A stretch of DNA of 64,000 bases from Desulfolucanica intricata (GCF_001592105.1 NZ_BCWE01000004.1:62001-126000), one strand, 5' to 3'. Counted from the first letter of the stretch, positions 26,886 to 35,445 are shown. Notes: generated by a model from the letters alone, not told the origin. A program made the numbers and translations.

Positions 26886-27779
26886 TTGCGCAAACAATTA
26901 TTAAGAGCAATCACTCTAAGCATTCTAATTGTGTTTATCAGTTTACCGGTTACAGGTTGTTCCGAAAACAGAACAATTGATTCACCGAAGCCTTCACAGG
27001 GTGATAAAATAGAATTAACTGTTTATTTGAACGGGCCGTATAAAGGTGGTGTTCAGCTGCCAATGGTTCCGGTAAAGCGGGTAGTTAGATTAACCGGAGA
27101 GGATACACCGGAATTTAGAGTAAAGGCTGCCCTGGAAGCATTAATTAAGGGCCCGACTGACAAAGAAGAGGAAGAGGGTTTAAGTACTGCTTTACCAAAA
27201 GATGTAAAGGTTCTTAATGTAGACGTTAAGAGGCCATATGCAACGGTTAATTTCAGTTCAGAGTTGCAAAAAATCGGCGGCAGTATGATGATTGGCTCTC
27301 TTTTGGATCAGATTAAATATACCTTGACCGAACTGGACGGTATATCCGGAATAATTATACAGGTTAATGGAGAGCAGGTGGGTACAGAGGCCAATCCTTT
27401 TGGCGGTGAAGGTATTACCTTTAATGTTTTGTCCAGGGTCGCTAACGGTGAATGGGTGAAAAAGATTTCTCCTGCCCGGTCACTGGATTACTTTATCGTT
27501 AGTATCGGTAATGCCAAAGAAATGTGGCAGTGGATGGGCCCGGCGGCTAAAAAACAATATAAAAGCCCTGAAAAACTAAATGTAAGCGAATTTGTTGAAG
27601 GCATGGACAGTTGGCGTGATTATGAAGTAGTATCTGAAGATATTCAGGGTAACAGGGCTACGGTGATCATTAAGGGTAATCTGTTACTGGAGGGAACAGA
27701 GGAAAAAGGTGTACAATACAGTGCTGCTATGATTAAGGAAGACGGTCAATGGAAATGGGAGCACGGAAGTAAAAAATAA
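26886..27779 (+). CDS. GerMN-domain lipoprotein
   Basis: Predicted lipoprotein of 297 residues: signal peptide with lipobox VTGC, mature cysteine at residue 25. Residues about 45-160 match the GerMN (sporulation/germination) domain, with EALIKGPTDKEEEEGLSTALP and VNFSSELQKIGGS blocks. A C-terminal domain follows from about residue 190 (YFIVSIGNAKEMWQWMGPAAKKQY). Start is TTG with a GGGGGG site upstream. GerM is needed for sporulation and germination in Bacillus; here a similar envelope role is likely. Confidence 0.85.
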   Translation: MRKQLLRAITLSILIVFISLPVTGCSENRTIDSPKPSQGDKIELTVYLNGPYKGGVQLPMVPVKRVVRLTGEDTPEFRVKAALEALIKGPTDKEEEEGLSTALPKDVKVLNVDVKRPYATVNFSSELQKIGGSMMIGSLLDQIKYTLTELDGISGIIIQVNGEQVGTEANPFGGEGITFNVLSRVANGEWVKKISPARSLDYFIVSIGNAKEMWQWMGPAAKKQYKSPEKLNVSEFVEGMDSWRDYEVVSEDIQGNRATVIIKGNLLLEGTEEKGVQYSAAMIKEDGQWKWEHGSKK

Positions 27780-27854
27780 TCTTATGCTGTATAAATTTTT
27801 TCAGTATGATGCCTTCGGCTGTTCCGAAAGTCACCGGAGGCGGTTTTCTTGTAA

Positions 27855-27884
27855 CGGCAGGTTATTAATAACCTGCCGCTTTTT
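27855..27884 (+). terminator. rho-independent terminator
   Basis: CGGCAGGTTA and TAACCTGCCG arms form a near-perfect stem followed by CTTTTT. Confidence 0.85.
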
Positions 27885-28007
27885 GTACAGAGGCCTGATG
27901 GCCCGGGGTAATGGAGTTCGAGTTGTGAGTACGGAGCTTTATTTTTTCTTAACGTATGATATATGTTATGTTAGAATAATAAGGTAATATCTGTCGGGAG
28001 TTGTAGT

Positions 28008-30404
28008 ATGTTAAAGGAACTTGACCGGAAATTAATTATAAATGTGCGGGAAATACCCCCCAGAGAAGCCCGATACGCTGATTTTCCTAAGGGATTACAT
28101 AATGCCTTAATTATAGGGTTAAATAAAAAAGGAATTAAGAAACTGTATTCACACCAAGCTGAGTCAATGGAACATGTATTAGCCGGTAGGAATTTAATAA
28201 TAACTACCGGTACCTCCAGCGGTAAGTCATTAGTATATATTCTGCCGATTCTTAACTTAATATTAAATAACTCGCTTTGTACCGCCCTTTACTTGTCTCC
28301 GGCTAAGGCACTTAGTCAAAACCAGTATCAAAGTATTCGGGAATTTTGTGAAACTATTAACTGGCCGGGCAGCCCTCCGATTATCTCAGTATGTGATGGT
28401 GATACGCCCTGGGGAGAGCGAAAAGGGATATTAAACCAATCTAATATTGTTTTTTCCACACCCGATTTCTGGCACAGTACCGGGATGCCCGGTCATGCTC
28501 ACTGGAATATTCTTTTTAGAAACTTACAGTATGTAATTATTGATGAGGCTCATATGTACCGGGGTTCACTGGGTAATCATGTTAGCCACGTGCTGCGCAG
28601 GCTCAGGAGAATATGTGCCTACTATAAATCTTTCCCTCAATTTATCCTGTGCTCAGCAACAATTGCCAATGCTGAAGAGTTTGCCCGGAATTTAACCGGG
28701 CTGGATTTTATCTTGATAGACAAAGAAGGTTCATATACAGCTAAAAAAAGCTTCGTATTCATGAATCCACCGGAATACCGGGACAAGGTTACTAATCAAT
28801 TGAAGCGTAGGCTGACTCACTATGAAGCAGTCAGAATTATGGGGACTTATGTCCGGGCTGGCAGGCGGGTAATAAATTTCGGGCGTTCCAAGCAGGTGGT
28901 AGAGTCCACCTATCGCAAGCTGGTTGAAACATACCCCGATATATCGCAAAAAGTTCGACCATATAAGGGAACTTTGACTCCGGAGATGCGCCGGAATATT
29001 GAAGAGAAGTTATTTAACGGGGTGCTTAAAGGAATTGTCAGCACAAATGCCCTGGAGCTCGGTGTGGATATTGGTGATCTGGATGTTTGTATCATGAGCG
29101 GCTTCCCAGGGAGTATATCCTCAGTATGGCAGCAGGTCGGCCGGGTTGGCAGGCGGGGTAAGGAATCCCTGGCTCTATTAATAGCCGGGGATGACCCACT
29201 GGATCAATTCCTGGTTAAAAAACCGGATTATTTTTTTGCCCGGCCTTGTGAAAAGGCAGTTGTTAATCCCCAAAATCTTTCTTTTCTTACGGAACATTTG
29301 TTAATGGCAGCCAGGGAATTACCCATTTCAATACTGGATCGTGAGTATTGGGGCAAATCCCTGGATAAGGCCGTGGTGCTGCTTCGGGACAACCGATTAT
29401 TTAAGATGCAAATGGTTCACGGGCAAAAGACTTATCTATTAAACAGAAGAGTACCGGTTTTTTCGCTGCGCGGGGACTCTCCTACCTATATCATTAGGAC
29501 AGAGATGGGTAAAGTAATTGGTCGGACTACCTATGATGATGTGCTGGTTCAGCATTATCCCGGGGCAGTGTTTTTGCAAATGGGTAAGCAGTACCGGGTA
29601 AAACGGATCAATGTTGACAGTAAAGAAATTGTGGTGGAGGAATGTTCTTATTCCTGGCAAAATAAAAGAACTCGTCCTACCGTTCGTGTTGATGTTAGTA
29701 TTAAGCAAGTGGAAGAAGCCAGGGCAGTAAAGGCTTTTTCTATTGCAACCGGTATTCTATGTATTGAGCGGCGTACAGTGAGCTTTAGTATTTATGAGTC
29801 AAGAGCCGGGAGAGGTGAAAAAAAGGTTGCCGTACAGCCGGTTAGTTTACCTTCTATAGATTTAGAGACAGTAGGTATTTGGGTTAAAATCCCGAATAAA
29901 TTGGTGGAGCGATTGGGAAAAAATCTTTTAGAGCAAGCTCTTCATGGCGTGGAACACCTGCTGCGGGTGGTTTTGCCCTGGAAAGTAATGTGTGAAAGGA
30001 GCGATATTGGTGCACATCTAGCTATTAATTTTGAAGATGGGGCGGCACTTTTTCTTTATGATATTTATCCGGGAGGGGTCGGCTACTGTGAGGCGGCTTT
30101 TGAGATAATTGAAGACATCTTAAATGATGCTTTGAATATTATCGAATCTTGCAGTTGTAAAAGTGGTTGCCCTTCTTGTATTCATATTCCCCAGTGTGAG
30201 CAAAGAAATGCTGATTTAGATAAAGAAGCTGCCCGGGATTTACTGTTGTTAATGTTGGGCCGCGGAACAAAAAAAGAAACATCTTTTGTGCAGCGGACAA
30301 TTGCTGCTGCGGGTAATGTTTTTGATCGGGCGGGTCTGCGGTTAGCTGCCCGCCGGCGAGAAAAGGAGAAACTGCATAAAACCGAACGTCTTAAAAAGCT
30401 GTAA
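28008..30404 (+). CDS. MrfA/YprA-like DEAD/DEAH helicase with C-terminal DUF1998
   Basis: ATP-dependent helicase of 798 residues. Motif I is TTGTSSGKS near residue 67, motif II DEAH in VIIDEAHMYRG near 180, motif III SAT near 221; the helicase C-domain with STNALELGVDIGDLD and QQVGRVGRRG lies at about 345-385. The C-terminal CSCKSGCPSCIHIPQCEQR is the four-cysteine metal site of DUF1998. Bacillus MrfA (YprA), with the nuclease MrfB, repairs mitomycin crosslinks. No mrfB gene is adjacent here. The ATG has GGGAG upstream. Confidence 0.92.
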   Translation: MLKELDRKLIINVREIPPREARYADFPKGLHNALIIGLNKKGIKKLYSHQAESMEHVLAGRNLIITTGTSSGKSLVYILPILNLILNNSLCTALYLSPAKALSQNQYQSIREFCETINWPGSPPIISVCDGDTPWGERKGILNQSNIVFSTPDFWHSTGMPGHAHWNILFRNLQYVIIDEAHMYRGSLGNHVSHVLRRLRRICAYYKSFPQFILCSATIANAEEFARNLTGLDFILIDKEGSYTAKKSFVFMNPPEYRDKVTNQLKRRLTHYEAVRIMGTYVRAGRRVINFGRSKQVVESTYRKLVETYPDISQKVRPYKGTLTPEMRRNIEEKLFNGVLKGIVSTNALELGVDIGDLDVCIMSGFPGSISSVWQQVGRVGRRGKESLALLIAGDDPLDQFLVKKPDYFFARPCEKAVVNPQNLSFLTEHLLMAARELPISILDREYWGKSLDKAVVLLRDNRLFKMQMVHGQKTYLLNRRVPVFSLRGDSPTYIIRTEMGKVIGRTTYDDVLVQHYPGAVFLQMGKQYRVKRINVDSKEIVVEECSYSWQNKRTRPTVRVDVSIKQVEEARAVKAFSIATGILCIERRTVSFSIYESRAGRGEKKVAVQPVSLPSIDLETVGIWVKIPNKLVERLGKNLLEQALHGVEHLLRVVLPWKVMCERSDIGAHLAINFEDGAALFLYDIYPGGVGYCEAAFEIIEDILNDALNIIESCSCKSGCPSCIHIPQCEQRNADLDKEAARDLLLLMLGRGTKKETSFVQRTIAAAGNVFDRAGLRLAARRREKEKLHKTERLKKL

Positions 30405-30589
30405 GAGTTGCAAACTAGAGTATATCGCCTGGAAAGTATTTTAAAGTAAATGGCTAAGGGGCTCCCGGTAAAGATGATCCACCCGGTTTGAACCGGTCTG
30501 CTGCCGGGTTGCTCCGGGGTATCGAGAAAAAATATGAAAAGTAATGATTAAATAATATAATATTGAAAATAATAGCATTAAATTCAATA

Positions 30590-30618
30590 TTGACACCTAA
30601 AAAACAATATGTTATTAT
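30590..30618 (+). promoter_or_regulatory. sigma-A type promoter of tRNA-Leu
   Basis: Exact TTGACA at 30590-30595 and TATTAT at 30613-30618, 17 bases apart, 30 bases before the tRNA. Confidence 0.8.
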
Positions 30619-30647
30619 TAGATCCGTCAGAAAGAACAAGCTGATTT

Positions 30648-30736
30648 GCCGGAGTGGCGGAACTGGCAGACGCACAGGACTTAAAATCCTGCGGGTAGCG
30701 ATACCCGTACCGGTTCGATTCCGGTCTCCGGCACCA
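30648..30736 (+). tRNA. tRNA-Leu(TAA)
   Basis: Class II tRNA with a long variable arm (CGGGTAGCGATACCCG). Acceptor GCCGGAG/CTCCGGC, anticodon TAA in ACTTAAAAT, CCGGTTCGATTCCGG T-arm, CCA encoded. Confidence 0.97.
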
Positions 30737-30752
30737 TAGTAAATGCATGGGT

Positions 30753-30792
30753 TTCAGCGATTGCAAAATCGCCTGAAGCTCGTTTTATTTTT
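30753..30792 (+). terminator. terminator after tRNA-Leu
   Basis: TTCAGCGATT pairs with AATCG(C)CTGAA at 30767-30777, then GCTCGTTTTATTTTT. Confidence 0.7.
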
Positions 30793-30826
30793 AGTCTTGC
30801 GTGGCTAACAACAGGTACATAAGCTC

Positions 30827-30872
30827 GACCTCTTCATGATGAAAAATTCATCATAGAAGGGGTCTTTTATTT
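30827..30872 (+). terminator. long terminator-like hairpin before the coat-like cluster
   Basis: A 17-base stem with one bulge (30827-30843 with 30847-30864) and TTTTATTTT tail. It is separate from the tRNA-Leu terminator, so a second short transcript may end here. Confidence 0.65.
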
Positions 30873-31026
30873 TGAAGGAGTATGAATGCTGCACATGTAT
30901 AAAAGTGTCGATTTATTGAGGCGATAATTAATCTGAACAGATGCGACTTGGTAAGTCACACACAAGCAAGTTTAGTAATAATATAAATAACCGAAGGTCT
31001 GCTATTGAAAAAGGGGGGACCGGAAA

Positions 31027-31209
31027 GTGTCTATATATGAAGAATTTAGAAGATTACTTAATAAAAGAGTAAGAATTCAAACGGAGGACTCCGTAAAAGT
31101 TGTAATTGTTGCAGATATAACCGAAAGTGTTATTCGTGGAGCGGAACTTACTACAGGTGAGCCGGTCATCTTTCAAATATCTAATATTGCGTTTATAGAA
31201 TATCTATAA
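31027..31209 (+). CDS. small barrel-like protein, coat-cluster paralogue 1
   Basis: Sixty residues from a GTG start with GGGGGGACC upstream. Not recognised with certainty. It has the pattern of small Sm-like or DUF2642-like barrels: a short helix (YEEFRRLLNKRV), alternating beta segments (VRIQ, KVVIVADI) and an IRG turn. It is clearly related to the 62-residue protein at 31549 (shared RV-I, IV-V, (V/F)IRG, V--G, I-NI-FI pattern). It is first of three tiny same-strand genes leading into the coat-like cluster. Confidence 0.6.
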   Translation: MSIYEEFRRLLNKRVRIQTEDSVKVVIVADITESVIRGAELTTGEPVIFQISNIAFIEYL

Positions 31210-31225
31210 CTAATATTTTTTTTGT

Positions 31226-31498
31226 TTGGAGGTGACAGAAATAAACAATGATATCATAGTAAGGCACATTACAATTAAAAGAAGAAATTACAATGTGAAT
31301 AATGAAATACAAATATCACAGTTAACTGAAGAACTTAGATATTATCTTTATAAACATGTTGTGATTGAGATAAAGAATGCAAGTTTTAACGGAGTTTTAG
31401 TAAGGGTTGGGCAGAGTTTTATAAATATTATTTCTGAAGGCAGTCTTGTTATTATTCCTCTAAACAACCTGCTTGTAATTACATGTGTTAAATTATGA
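31226..31498 (+). CDS. small barrel-like protein, coat-cluster paralogue 2
   Basis: About 85-90 residues. The C-terminal half (LYKHVVIEIKNASFNGVLVRVGQSFINIISEGSLVIIPLNNLLVI, in parts) has the same barrel pattern as its neighbours. The start is unclear: the TTG at 31226 lies inside the GGAGGTGA ribosome site (31228-31235), and no ATG, GTG or TTG in this frame follows at a suitable distance. An ATA at 31241 does, 5 bases away. Expression therefore either uses ATA or has another arrangement. Function unknown; spore coat suggested by neighbours. Confidence 0.5.
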   Translation: MEVTEINNDIIVRHITIKRRNYNVNNEIQISQLTEELRYYLYKHVVIEIKNASFNGVLVRVGQSFINIISEGSLVIIPLNNLLVITCVKL

Positions 31499-31548
31499 GA
31501 ATGCTTGTTATTATTTTAATTATTTAATAAAAGGAGATTATTATTTTT

Positions 31549-31737
31549 ATGTCATTAGCAAATGAGGTTAGAAAGCTTCATAACTTTCGGGTGATGATAA
31601 GTTCAAAAGGAATCAAACAGGAGATTATTATTGTAGAGGTAGTTGAGGAATTTATCCGCGGGGTAGATGTGAACTCAGGTAATGTTAAAGTATTTCCTAT
31701 AAACAACATAGATTTTATAAAAAAAATTTCTAACTAA
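31549..31737 (+). CDS. small barrel-like protein, coat-cluster paralogue 3
   Basis: Sixty-two residues, ATG start, AAGGAG 13 bases upstream (long spacing). It is a paralogue of the 31027 gene: both have a helix then V-I-V-E/D, an FIRG or VIRG turn, and a final NI-FI strand. It carries no signal peptide or membrane segment. It ends with a strong terminator shared with the opposing strand. Function unknown. Confidence 0.6.
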   Translation: MSLANEVRKLHNFRVMISSKGIKQEIIIVEVVEEFIRGVDVNSGNVKVFPINNIDFIKKISN

Positions 31738-31744
31738 TGATCAA

Positions 31745-31787
31745 AATAAATAAAGGTACTCTATTGTTTGAGTACCTTTATTTATTT
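31745..31787. terminator. bidirectional terminator
   Basis: Perfect 18-base stem (31745-31762 with 31770-31787) between converging small genes, with T-rich arms on both strands. Confidence 0.9.
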
Positions 31788-31795
31788 TGCTTAAA

Positions 31796-31993
31796 TTAGC
31801 CTATAGCAATAATTTCATCGACATTTATTCTAATTACCTGGCCTGCTGCAAAAGGAGCGGTAGCAGCGGTCAGTCTAACAACCAGAAAGTTTTCTACTAC
31901 ATCAATTAATTCACCGGTGAAGTTCAGGCGTGTGGTTACAATATTTACGGTAACCCCGGTGGCAAAGTTAAATTCCGGCGGAAGTTGTGCCAT
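31796..31993 (-). CDS. small barrel-like protein, coat-cluster paralogue 4
   Basis: Sixty-five residues: a short leader, then FNFATGVTVNIVTTRLNFTGELID, a connecting loop and a final IRINVDEIIAIG strand. It is nearly identical to the 32024 protein outside one inserted loop. The fold pattern fits an Sm-like or DUF2642-like barrel. GGGGGA precedes the ATG. Very probably a real structural protein; spore-coat role inferred from context. Confidence 0.7.
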   Translation of the reverse strand: MAQLPPEFNFATGVTVNIVTTRLNFTGELIDVVENFLVVRLTAATAPFAAGQVIRINVDEIIAIG

Positions 31994-32023
31994 TTTATAT
32001 TCCCCCTTTCTGAAATTTAAGAA

Positions 32024-32278
32024 TTAACCAATAGCAATAATTTCATCAGTATTTATTCTAACTACTTGACCGGTTACAAAAGGAGCAGAAGCAGCTGTCA
32101 GTCTTATTATTAAAAAGCTGCTAATTCCATTGTTGTCGTTGTTGTTATTGTTGTTGGTATTATTCGAATTATCATCAAAAAATACCTCATCAATTAATTC
32201 ACCGGTGAAATTCTGTCTTGTAGTTACAATATTGACGGTAACCCCGGTTGCAAAGTTAAATCTGGTAGAAACGGCCAT
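32024..32278 (-). CDS. small barrel-like protein with Asn/Asp insert, coat-cluster paralogue 5
   Basis: Eighty-four residues, a close paralogue of the 31796 protein: both share FNFATGVTVNIVTTR, NFTGELID and a final D(E)IIAIG. Between the two halves is a loop of about 20 residues made mostly of Asn, Asp and Ser (codons AAT/AAC/GAC), absent from the partner. AGGAGG lies about 8 bases before the ATG. The insert looks like a codon-repeat expansion. Confidence 0.7.
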   Translation of the reverse strand: MAVSTRFNFATGVTVNIVTTRQNFTGELIDEVFFDDNSNNTNNNNNNDNNGISSFLIIRLTAASAPFVTGQVVRINTDEIIAIG

Positions 32279-32371
32279 TTAATTAGCCTCCTTTATATTA
32301 GCCTGTTTTCAATTATATTGTATGGAGGCACTAGTAATTCCGTTACAACTTCTGGAAAAGTGTAAAACTAT

Positions 32372-32827
32372 TTAGCAATCTTCTCTGATAACCTTTACGC
32401 ATACGTCAACAATTAATTTTTCCACTGCAGTTAGGATATTTCCCTCTTCATCTTCAGTTATAGGGGAAAGGAATCTGCAATCACCTACTTCAGCTTTTAT
32501 AACACATTTATCTCCGCGTTTTGCACCGTTTACTGCAATAAATCCCGGAAATTCAATTTCCGTTTGTAAAAGAAGAACTGCATTATTATTTTGATTTACA
32601 CCCGTGTCACCATTTGGCTCAACAAAAGGCGGGCAGTACAGGATGCATTTTCTTACAATACCGTTAAATATCACTTTGTCGGTACAAACAAAACAATCAG
32701 TTATTTCTACATCTATTTTTTCTTCTACAACCCTGCTTAACGCGGGATTGAAAGTTAATTCGTCACTTACTACCAGTATTTGAGTTGTTTTTTCGCCAAT
32801 TAACTTATCTAAAACCTGACTCATCAT
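32372..32827 (-). CDS. DUF3794 (SPOCS-like) protein 1
   Basis: One hundred and fifty-one residues resembling DUF3794/SPOCS domains found in spore-coat-associated proteins. Blocks: an N-terminal DKLIGEKTTQILV, a central KVIFNGIVRKCILYCP, and a C-terminal VIKAEVGDCRFLSPI and LIVDVCVKVI. Cysteines appear at several conserved places. AGGAGG lies 4 bases before the first ATG and 7 before the second, so the start may be 32824. It has a same-type partner on the plus strand at 33100 with common GEKT, KVIF-GI--KCILY and V-DC patterns. Confidence 0.75.
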   Translation of the reverse strand: MMSQVLDKLIGEKTTQILVVSDELTFNPALSRVVEEKIDVEITDCFVCTDKVIFNGIVRKCILYCPPFVEPNGDTGVNQNNNAVLLLQTEIEFPGFIAVNGAKRGDKCVIKAEVGDCRFLSPITEDEEGNILTAVEKLIVDVCVKVIREDC

Positions 32828-33099
32828 TTTACCTCCTTACTTTTATTGCTGTCCCTTGTTTTAGAATTTCTTGAAATTATTGTATGTGGGGAGGTGCCAT
32901 ATTGCTACACTCTATAAAATATTTTTACTATATTTTTATGTTATTAGTAGAAGTATGACGTAGCTGGAAATAAAATACACCAATGAATTTGTAACCATTT
33001 ATATTCCTTGATACATAATCTGAAAAAGCAGGAGTTTTCTTGTCGGATTCCTTCACCCAAGAAAAGGTGTAATAATAATGGATGGAGGGACTTTAACAT

Positions 33100-33567
33100 T
33101 TGAGATGGGAACAATATAAATATTTAGTAGGAGAAAAAACTCTTCCAATCTTTTTACTAAGTAAAACAATTGTTTTTTGTCCACCACTGTCCGAAATATA
33201 TCAAGAAAAAGATGAAATAAAAATTGTGGAGTGTTTAATGTGTTCCAATAAGGTAATTTTTAGCGGAATACTGCAAAAGTGTATTTTGTATTTACCTGGA
33301 AAATTAAATAATGAAAATTTAGAGGCCGGTATTGTTCGCTTTGTAGAACTGGAAATCCCCTTCACAAGATATGTCCAAATTCCCGGTTTAAAATCCGAAG
33401 ACAATTGTTTGGTAGACGCAGTAATAACTGATTGTAACATCCTGGTTCCAATTATTAAAGATAATAACGGAAATATAATAACGGCCCGGCAAAGAGTGAT
33501 TATTGAGGTAAAAGTTAAGATAACCAGGAACAAACGTAGAATTAATAATTTTTTTATTACATCCTAA
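33100..33567 (+). CDS. DUF3794 (SPOCS-like) protein 2
   Basis: One hundred and fifty-five residues, a divergent paralogue of the 32372 protein: YLVGEKTLPIFLLS at the start, KVIFSGILQKCILYLP in the middle, CLVDAVITDCNILVPI and VIIEVKVKI at the end. TTG start, with GGAGGGA about 9 bases upstream. The pair is divergently transcribed from a 270-base spacer. A structural role in the spore coat or exosporium is inferred from DUF3794 proteins elsewhere. Confidence 0.72.
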   Translation: MRWEQYKYLVGEKTLPIFLLSKTIVFCPPLSEIYQEKDEIKIVECLMCSNKVIFSGILQKCILYLPGKLNNENLEAGIVRFVELEIPFTRYVQIPGLKSEDNCLVDAVITDCNILVPIIKDNNGNIITARQRVIIEVKVKITRNKRRINNFFITS

Positions 33568-33650
33568 AAGAAGTAAATCATTAATTGCTTTATAAACTGT
33601 GTTAATTATTTATCCAGCATATTAAAATTATTTAGAAAGGAGGAGGGAAG

Positions 33651-34529
33651 TTGTTATCATTAAATATACCAATTGCAGAAGATCATAAAATGATTACTCA
33701 CATTTATAATCATGTGGATCCAAATATTTTAAATATAATTAATTGTAATGTTATAAATCTTATGCTGTTTGCTGAGTTACTGCCTCAAGGGGTAGTAATG
33801 CTTAGAGGTTCCTATGATTTAGCCCTGTGCTATTCTTCACGTACAAAATCAGGTGAGTTAGGGTGTGTGTTACAGCAACTACACAAGCGTTTTGAAGAGA
33901 GCATAGATATAAATATCGACAGTGATATAACTGAGCAAAATTTACAACCAGTAGTTTTTGTTAAAGACAATCCTATATGCAGCAGTATAATTAAAGGGAC
34001 TATGGTTGATACAACGGTGCAGATGGATATCGGAATTAAACTATATAATAAAACCGGTGATACTGATCTAAGTGCAAGTGTTGATGAAAATAACGGGGAA
34101 GATAATATAATTTCCGAAAGAAAACCTGAAAAAAAATTAATTATCAAGTTTGATTCAGAGGGTAAAAATCAAAATGATATTGAAGAACCTCCGGTAAATG
34201 AACTTGAGAGTTCAAGTCCTGAGAGTATAAGTTCGGTTAATTATATTCCTGATATGGGAAAACAAACCACTCAGATTAAAGTTTCCGAACTTAATAAGCT
34301 GGCAAGAACTGAACAAGAAACAAAGAAAAATAACAAGGTAAAATCTAAAACGAGATCCTGCAAAAATAAAGGTAAAAAAATTATAAATACTAATGAATTT
34401 GATACAGTGATTGATTTTTTAATTAATAAGGGAAAGGAAAATATAAGTGGTAAAAGAAACACCGGTTTTGCTGCTTTCGGTGGTGAAAATAATATAGTTA
34501 GAGGTAGAACCAGGAGCAAATCAAGATGA
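33651..34529 (+). CDS. possible CotE-like spore-coat protein with basic tail
   Basis: Two hundred and ninety-two residues. Residues 40-135 resemble the outer-coat organiser CotE: an MLRGSYDLALCYSS segment matches the CotE GYYDINVWYSY pattern, and alternating charged strands follow. Residues 140-292 are acidic, then strongly lysine- and arginine-rich (KKNNKVKSKTRSCKNKGKK), with no membrane segment. Start is TTG with AAAGGAGGAGGG upstream. The CotE similarity is an inference from a short pattern. It could equally be an unrelated coat protein. Confidence 0.6.
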   Translation: MLSLNIPIAEDHKMITHIYNHVDPNILNIINCNVINLMLFAELLPQGVVMLRGSYDLALCYSSRTKSGELGCVLQQLHKRFEESIDINIDSDITEQNLQPVVFVKDNPICSSIIKGTMVDTTVQMDIGIKLYNKTGDTDLSASVDENNGEDNIISERKPEKKLIIKFDSEGKNQNDIEEPPVNELESSSPESISSVNYIPDMGKQTTQIKVSELNKLARTEQETKKNNKVKSKTRSCKNKGKKIINTNEFDTVIDFLINKGKENISGKRNTGFAAFGGENNIVRGRTRSKSR

Positions 34530-34535
34530 TAAGAA

Positions 34536-34570
34536 AATAAGCGGTCGGAGTGGCCGCTTATTCTTATTAT
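34536..34570 (+). terminator. terminator of the coat-like gene
   Basis: AATAAGCGG/CCGCTTATT stem followed by CTTATTATAAT. Confidence 0.65.
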
Positions 34571-34574
34571 AATA

Positions 34575-34615
34575 AAAACGCACCTGTATCATTTCTAAAG
34601 ATACAGGTGCGTTTT
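34575..34615 (-). terminator. terminator of the tRNA-Thr/Met transcript
   Basis: Perfect 16-base stem (34575-34590 with 34600-34615); on the minus strand it follows tRNA-Met and ends in TTTTTATTAT. Confidence 0.85.
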
Positions 34616-34616
34616 T

Positions 34617-34693
34617 TGGTAGCGGCGGCTGGACTCGAACCAGCGACACTACGGGTATGAACCGTATGCTCTGACCAACTGAGCTACGCCGCC
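34617..34693 (-). tRNA. tRNA-Met(CAT), elongator type
   Basis: Acceptor GGCGGCG with CGCCGCT (G1-U72), anticodon CAT in GGTTCATACC, GCTGGTTCGAGTCCAGC T-arm, CCA encoded. The 5' GGCGGNG and anticodon stem match elongator Met tRNA of Gram-positives rather than initiator. Confidence 0.93.
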
Positions 34694-34699
34694 ACAGAA

Positions 34700-34775
<76 letters not shown>

Positions 34776-34787
34776 CTAACGAATCTT

Positions 34788-34816
34788 ATTTTAGCATAAT
34801 AATATAAAAACGGCAA
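34788..34816 (-). promoter_or_regulatory. promoter of tRNA-Thr/Met
   Basis: On the minus strand, TTGCCG and TAAAAT are 17 bases apart and point at tRNA-Thr. Confidence 0.55.
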
Positions 34817-34999
34817 TAAGAAAATAGTGATACTTTTAACTAATTTTTATTGTCCGCAAATTACTTCCGGTACATCTACCCACCATTACCAGTTATTCTT
34901 GATAAAAACTTTAAAGAAAAATTAACTTTACTGACACAAAACTTTAAATATTTACGTTTATAATATAGATAGTATTTACAACATATGGGGGGAATAGGT

Positions 35000-35119
35000 A
35001 TGAAATTAGAAAATAAGTTGCTTTTATCTGTAACATTAGCAGCAGTATCCTTATCAGTTTGGGTTCTCCCAAATATATCTATAAATATCGGGGTTATAAT
35101 AAAAATGATACTGGGTTAA
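35000..35119 (+). CDS. small membrane protein (39 aa)
   Basis: Short reading frame from ATG with a GGGGGG site about 8 bases upstream. The 39 residues begin MKLENKLLLS and form one hydrophobic segment from about residue 7 to 38 (SVTLAAVSLSVWVLPNISI, in part). A single-pass membrane peptide is likely. No family recognised. Strength of the ribosome site and a terminator at 35226-35256 support it as a gene. Confidence 0.55.
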   Translation: MKLENKLLLSVTLAAVSLSVWVLPNISINIGVIIKMILG

Positions 35120-35225
35120 TGAAACTAAATTTTGTATGAAAGAAGCTGAACGGAATGAATCTTTGTAAACGATAATCTAATGCTCTTTCCGGCTCAGTAA
35201 AATATATGTTAGGGTAAATAAAAAT

Positions 35226-35256
35226 AACCTTGTGCATAGGGCACAGGGTTGTTTTT
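35226..35256 (+). terminator. rho-independent terminator
   Basis: AACCTTGTGC/GCACAGGGTT stem (one G-U) with a GTTTTTTATT tail; probably ends the 39-residue gene's transcript. Confidence 0.8.
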
Positions 35257-35374
35257 TATTGTTACCGGTAATAATAAAAAATTATTTTATTTGAAAAGAA
35301 GGATTTTCTTAAAATATATAGAAATGAAAAATATATAGAAATGAAATTATGTAATATAATACAGCAATAACCCC

Positions 35375-35436
35375 CCCCTGCATTTTTTAAACATTATTTT
35401 GAAAATTATTAGAATAGAATGCAGGGGTCTTTTATT
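35375..35436 (+). terminator. terminator-like stem with long loop
   Basis: CCCCTGCATT at 35375-35384 pairs exactly with AATGCAGGGG at 35418-35427, then TCTTTTATT. The loop of 33 bases is AT-rich. No gene is visible between this and the previous terminator. Confidence 0.6.
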
Positions 35437-35445
35437 AATAAAAAT

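Noticed and set aside
27784-27987. 67-codon frame after the GerMN gene
   Set aside because: It runs straight through the terminator hairpin at 27855-27884 and has no ribosome site.
30454-30540. GC-rich inverted repeats after the helicase gene
   Set aside because: Stems are short, overlapping and without a T-tail; no function can be assigned.
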